Source: an uncultured Oscillospiraceae bacterium (GTDB taxonomy: Bacteria > Bacillota > Clostridia > Oscillospirales > Ruminococcaceae). From it: a DNA stretch of 6,400 bases. The notes beneath the pieces are model-generated. The model was given only the letters and a program-made list of their open reading frames with translations, was not told the origin of the DNA and did no database searches. Shown piece after piece: positions 6,366-6,400 of this stretch. The translations under genes were made by a program, and so were the position numbers. The first letter of the stretch is position 1. Every line of letters starts with the position of its first letter. The stretch is taken from contig CATXYA010000106.1 of assembly GCA_958403605.1 (NCBI GenBank), positions 1 to 6,400 of the forward strand, in the 5' to 3' direction.

Positions 6366-6400
6366 CCTGCAAGGCCGCCCCAAGAACGAAGTGATTGGCT

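Overview
The window is GC-rich (roughly 60-65% by eye) and almost fully coding on the + strand. Three things suggest a high-GC Gram-positive anaerobe such as a gut clostridium (Oscillospiraceae-like). The solute-binding protein is a lipoprotein with a Ser/Ala/Gly tether, the Shine-Dalgarno sequences are strong (GGAGG type) and one gene uses a TTG start, and the end of the window holds dense palindromic intergenic sequence. The taxon is an inference; no rRNA or marker gene is present.

Layout. Positions 2-1159 hold the C-terminal 385 residues of a LacZ-type (GH2) beta-galactosidase; its catalytic domain lies upstream. A 52-base gap carries an unused strong Shine-Dalgarno and a five-codon minigene. 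Next come a CUT2-family (ribose/galactose type) sugar ABC importer: fused ATPase (1212-2723), permease 1 (2740-3741), lipoprotein solute-binding protein (3819-5024) and permease 2 (5071-6069, TTG start). A clear intrinsic terminator at 6089-6127 closes the unit. Positions 6128-6400 have no gene, but contain a cluster of inverted repeats, the largest a 19-bp hairpin with a three-base bulge.

How the parts fit. The binding protein would capture a sugar or small glycoside outside the membrane, two different permease subunits would form the channel, and the double-domain ATPase would power uptake. The beta-galactosidase would release galactose from a substrate brought in by this or another system. 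All genes face the same way with short gaps, so one transcript starting upstream of the window is likely. No promoter or regulator gene was recognised inside it.

The most interesting signal is in the ATPase. One composite ATP site keeps all its key residues, while every element of the other site looks degraded, including loss of the second Walker B glutamate. This pairs with an asymmetric, two-gene permease. I see no defence system, CRISPR array, mobile element gene or RNA gene.
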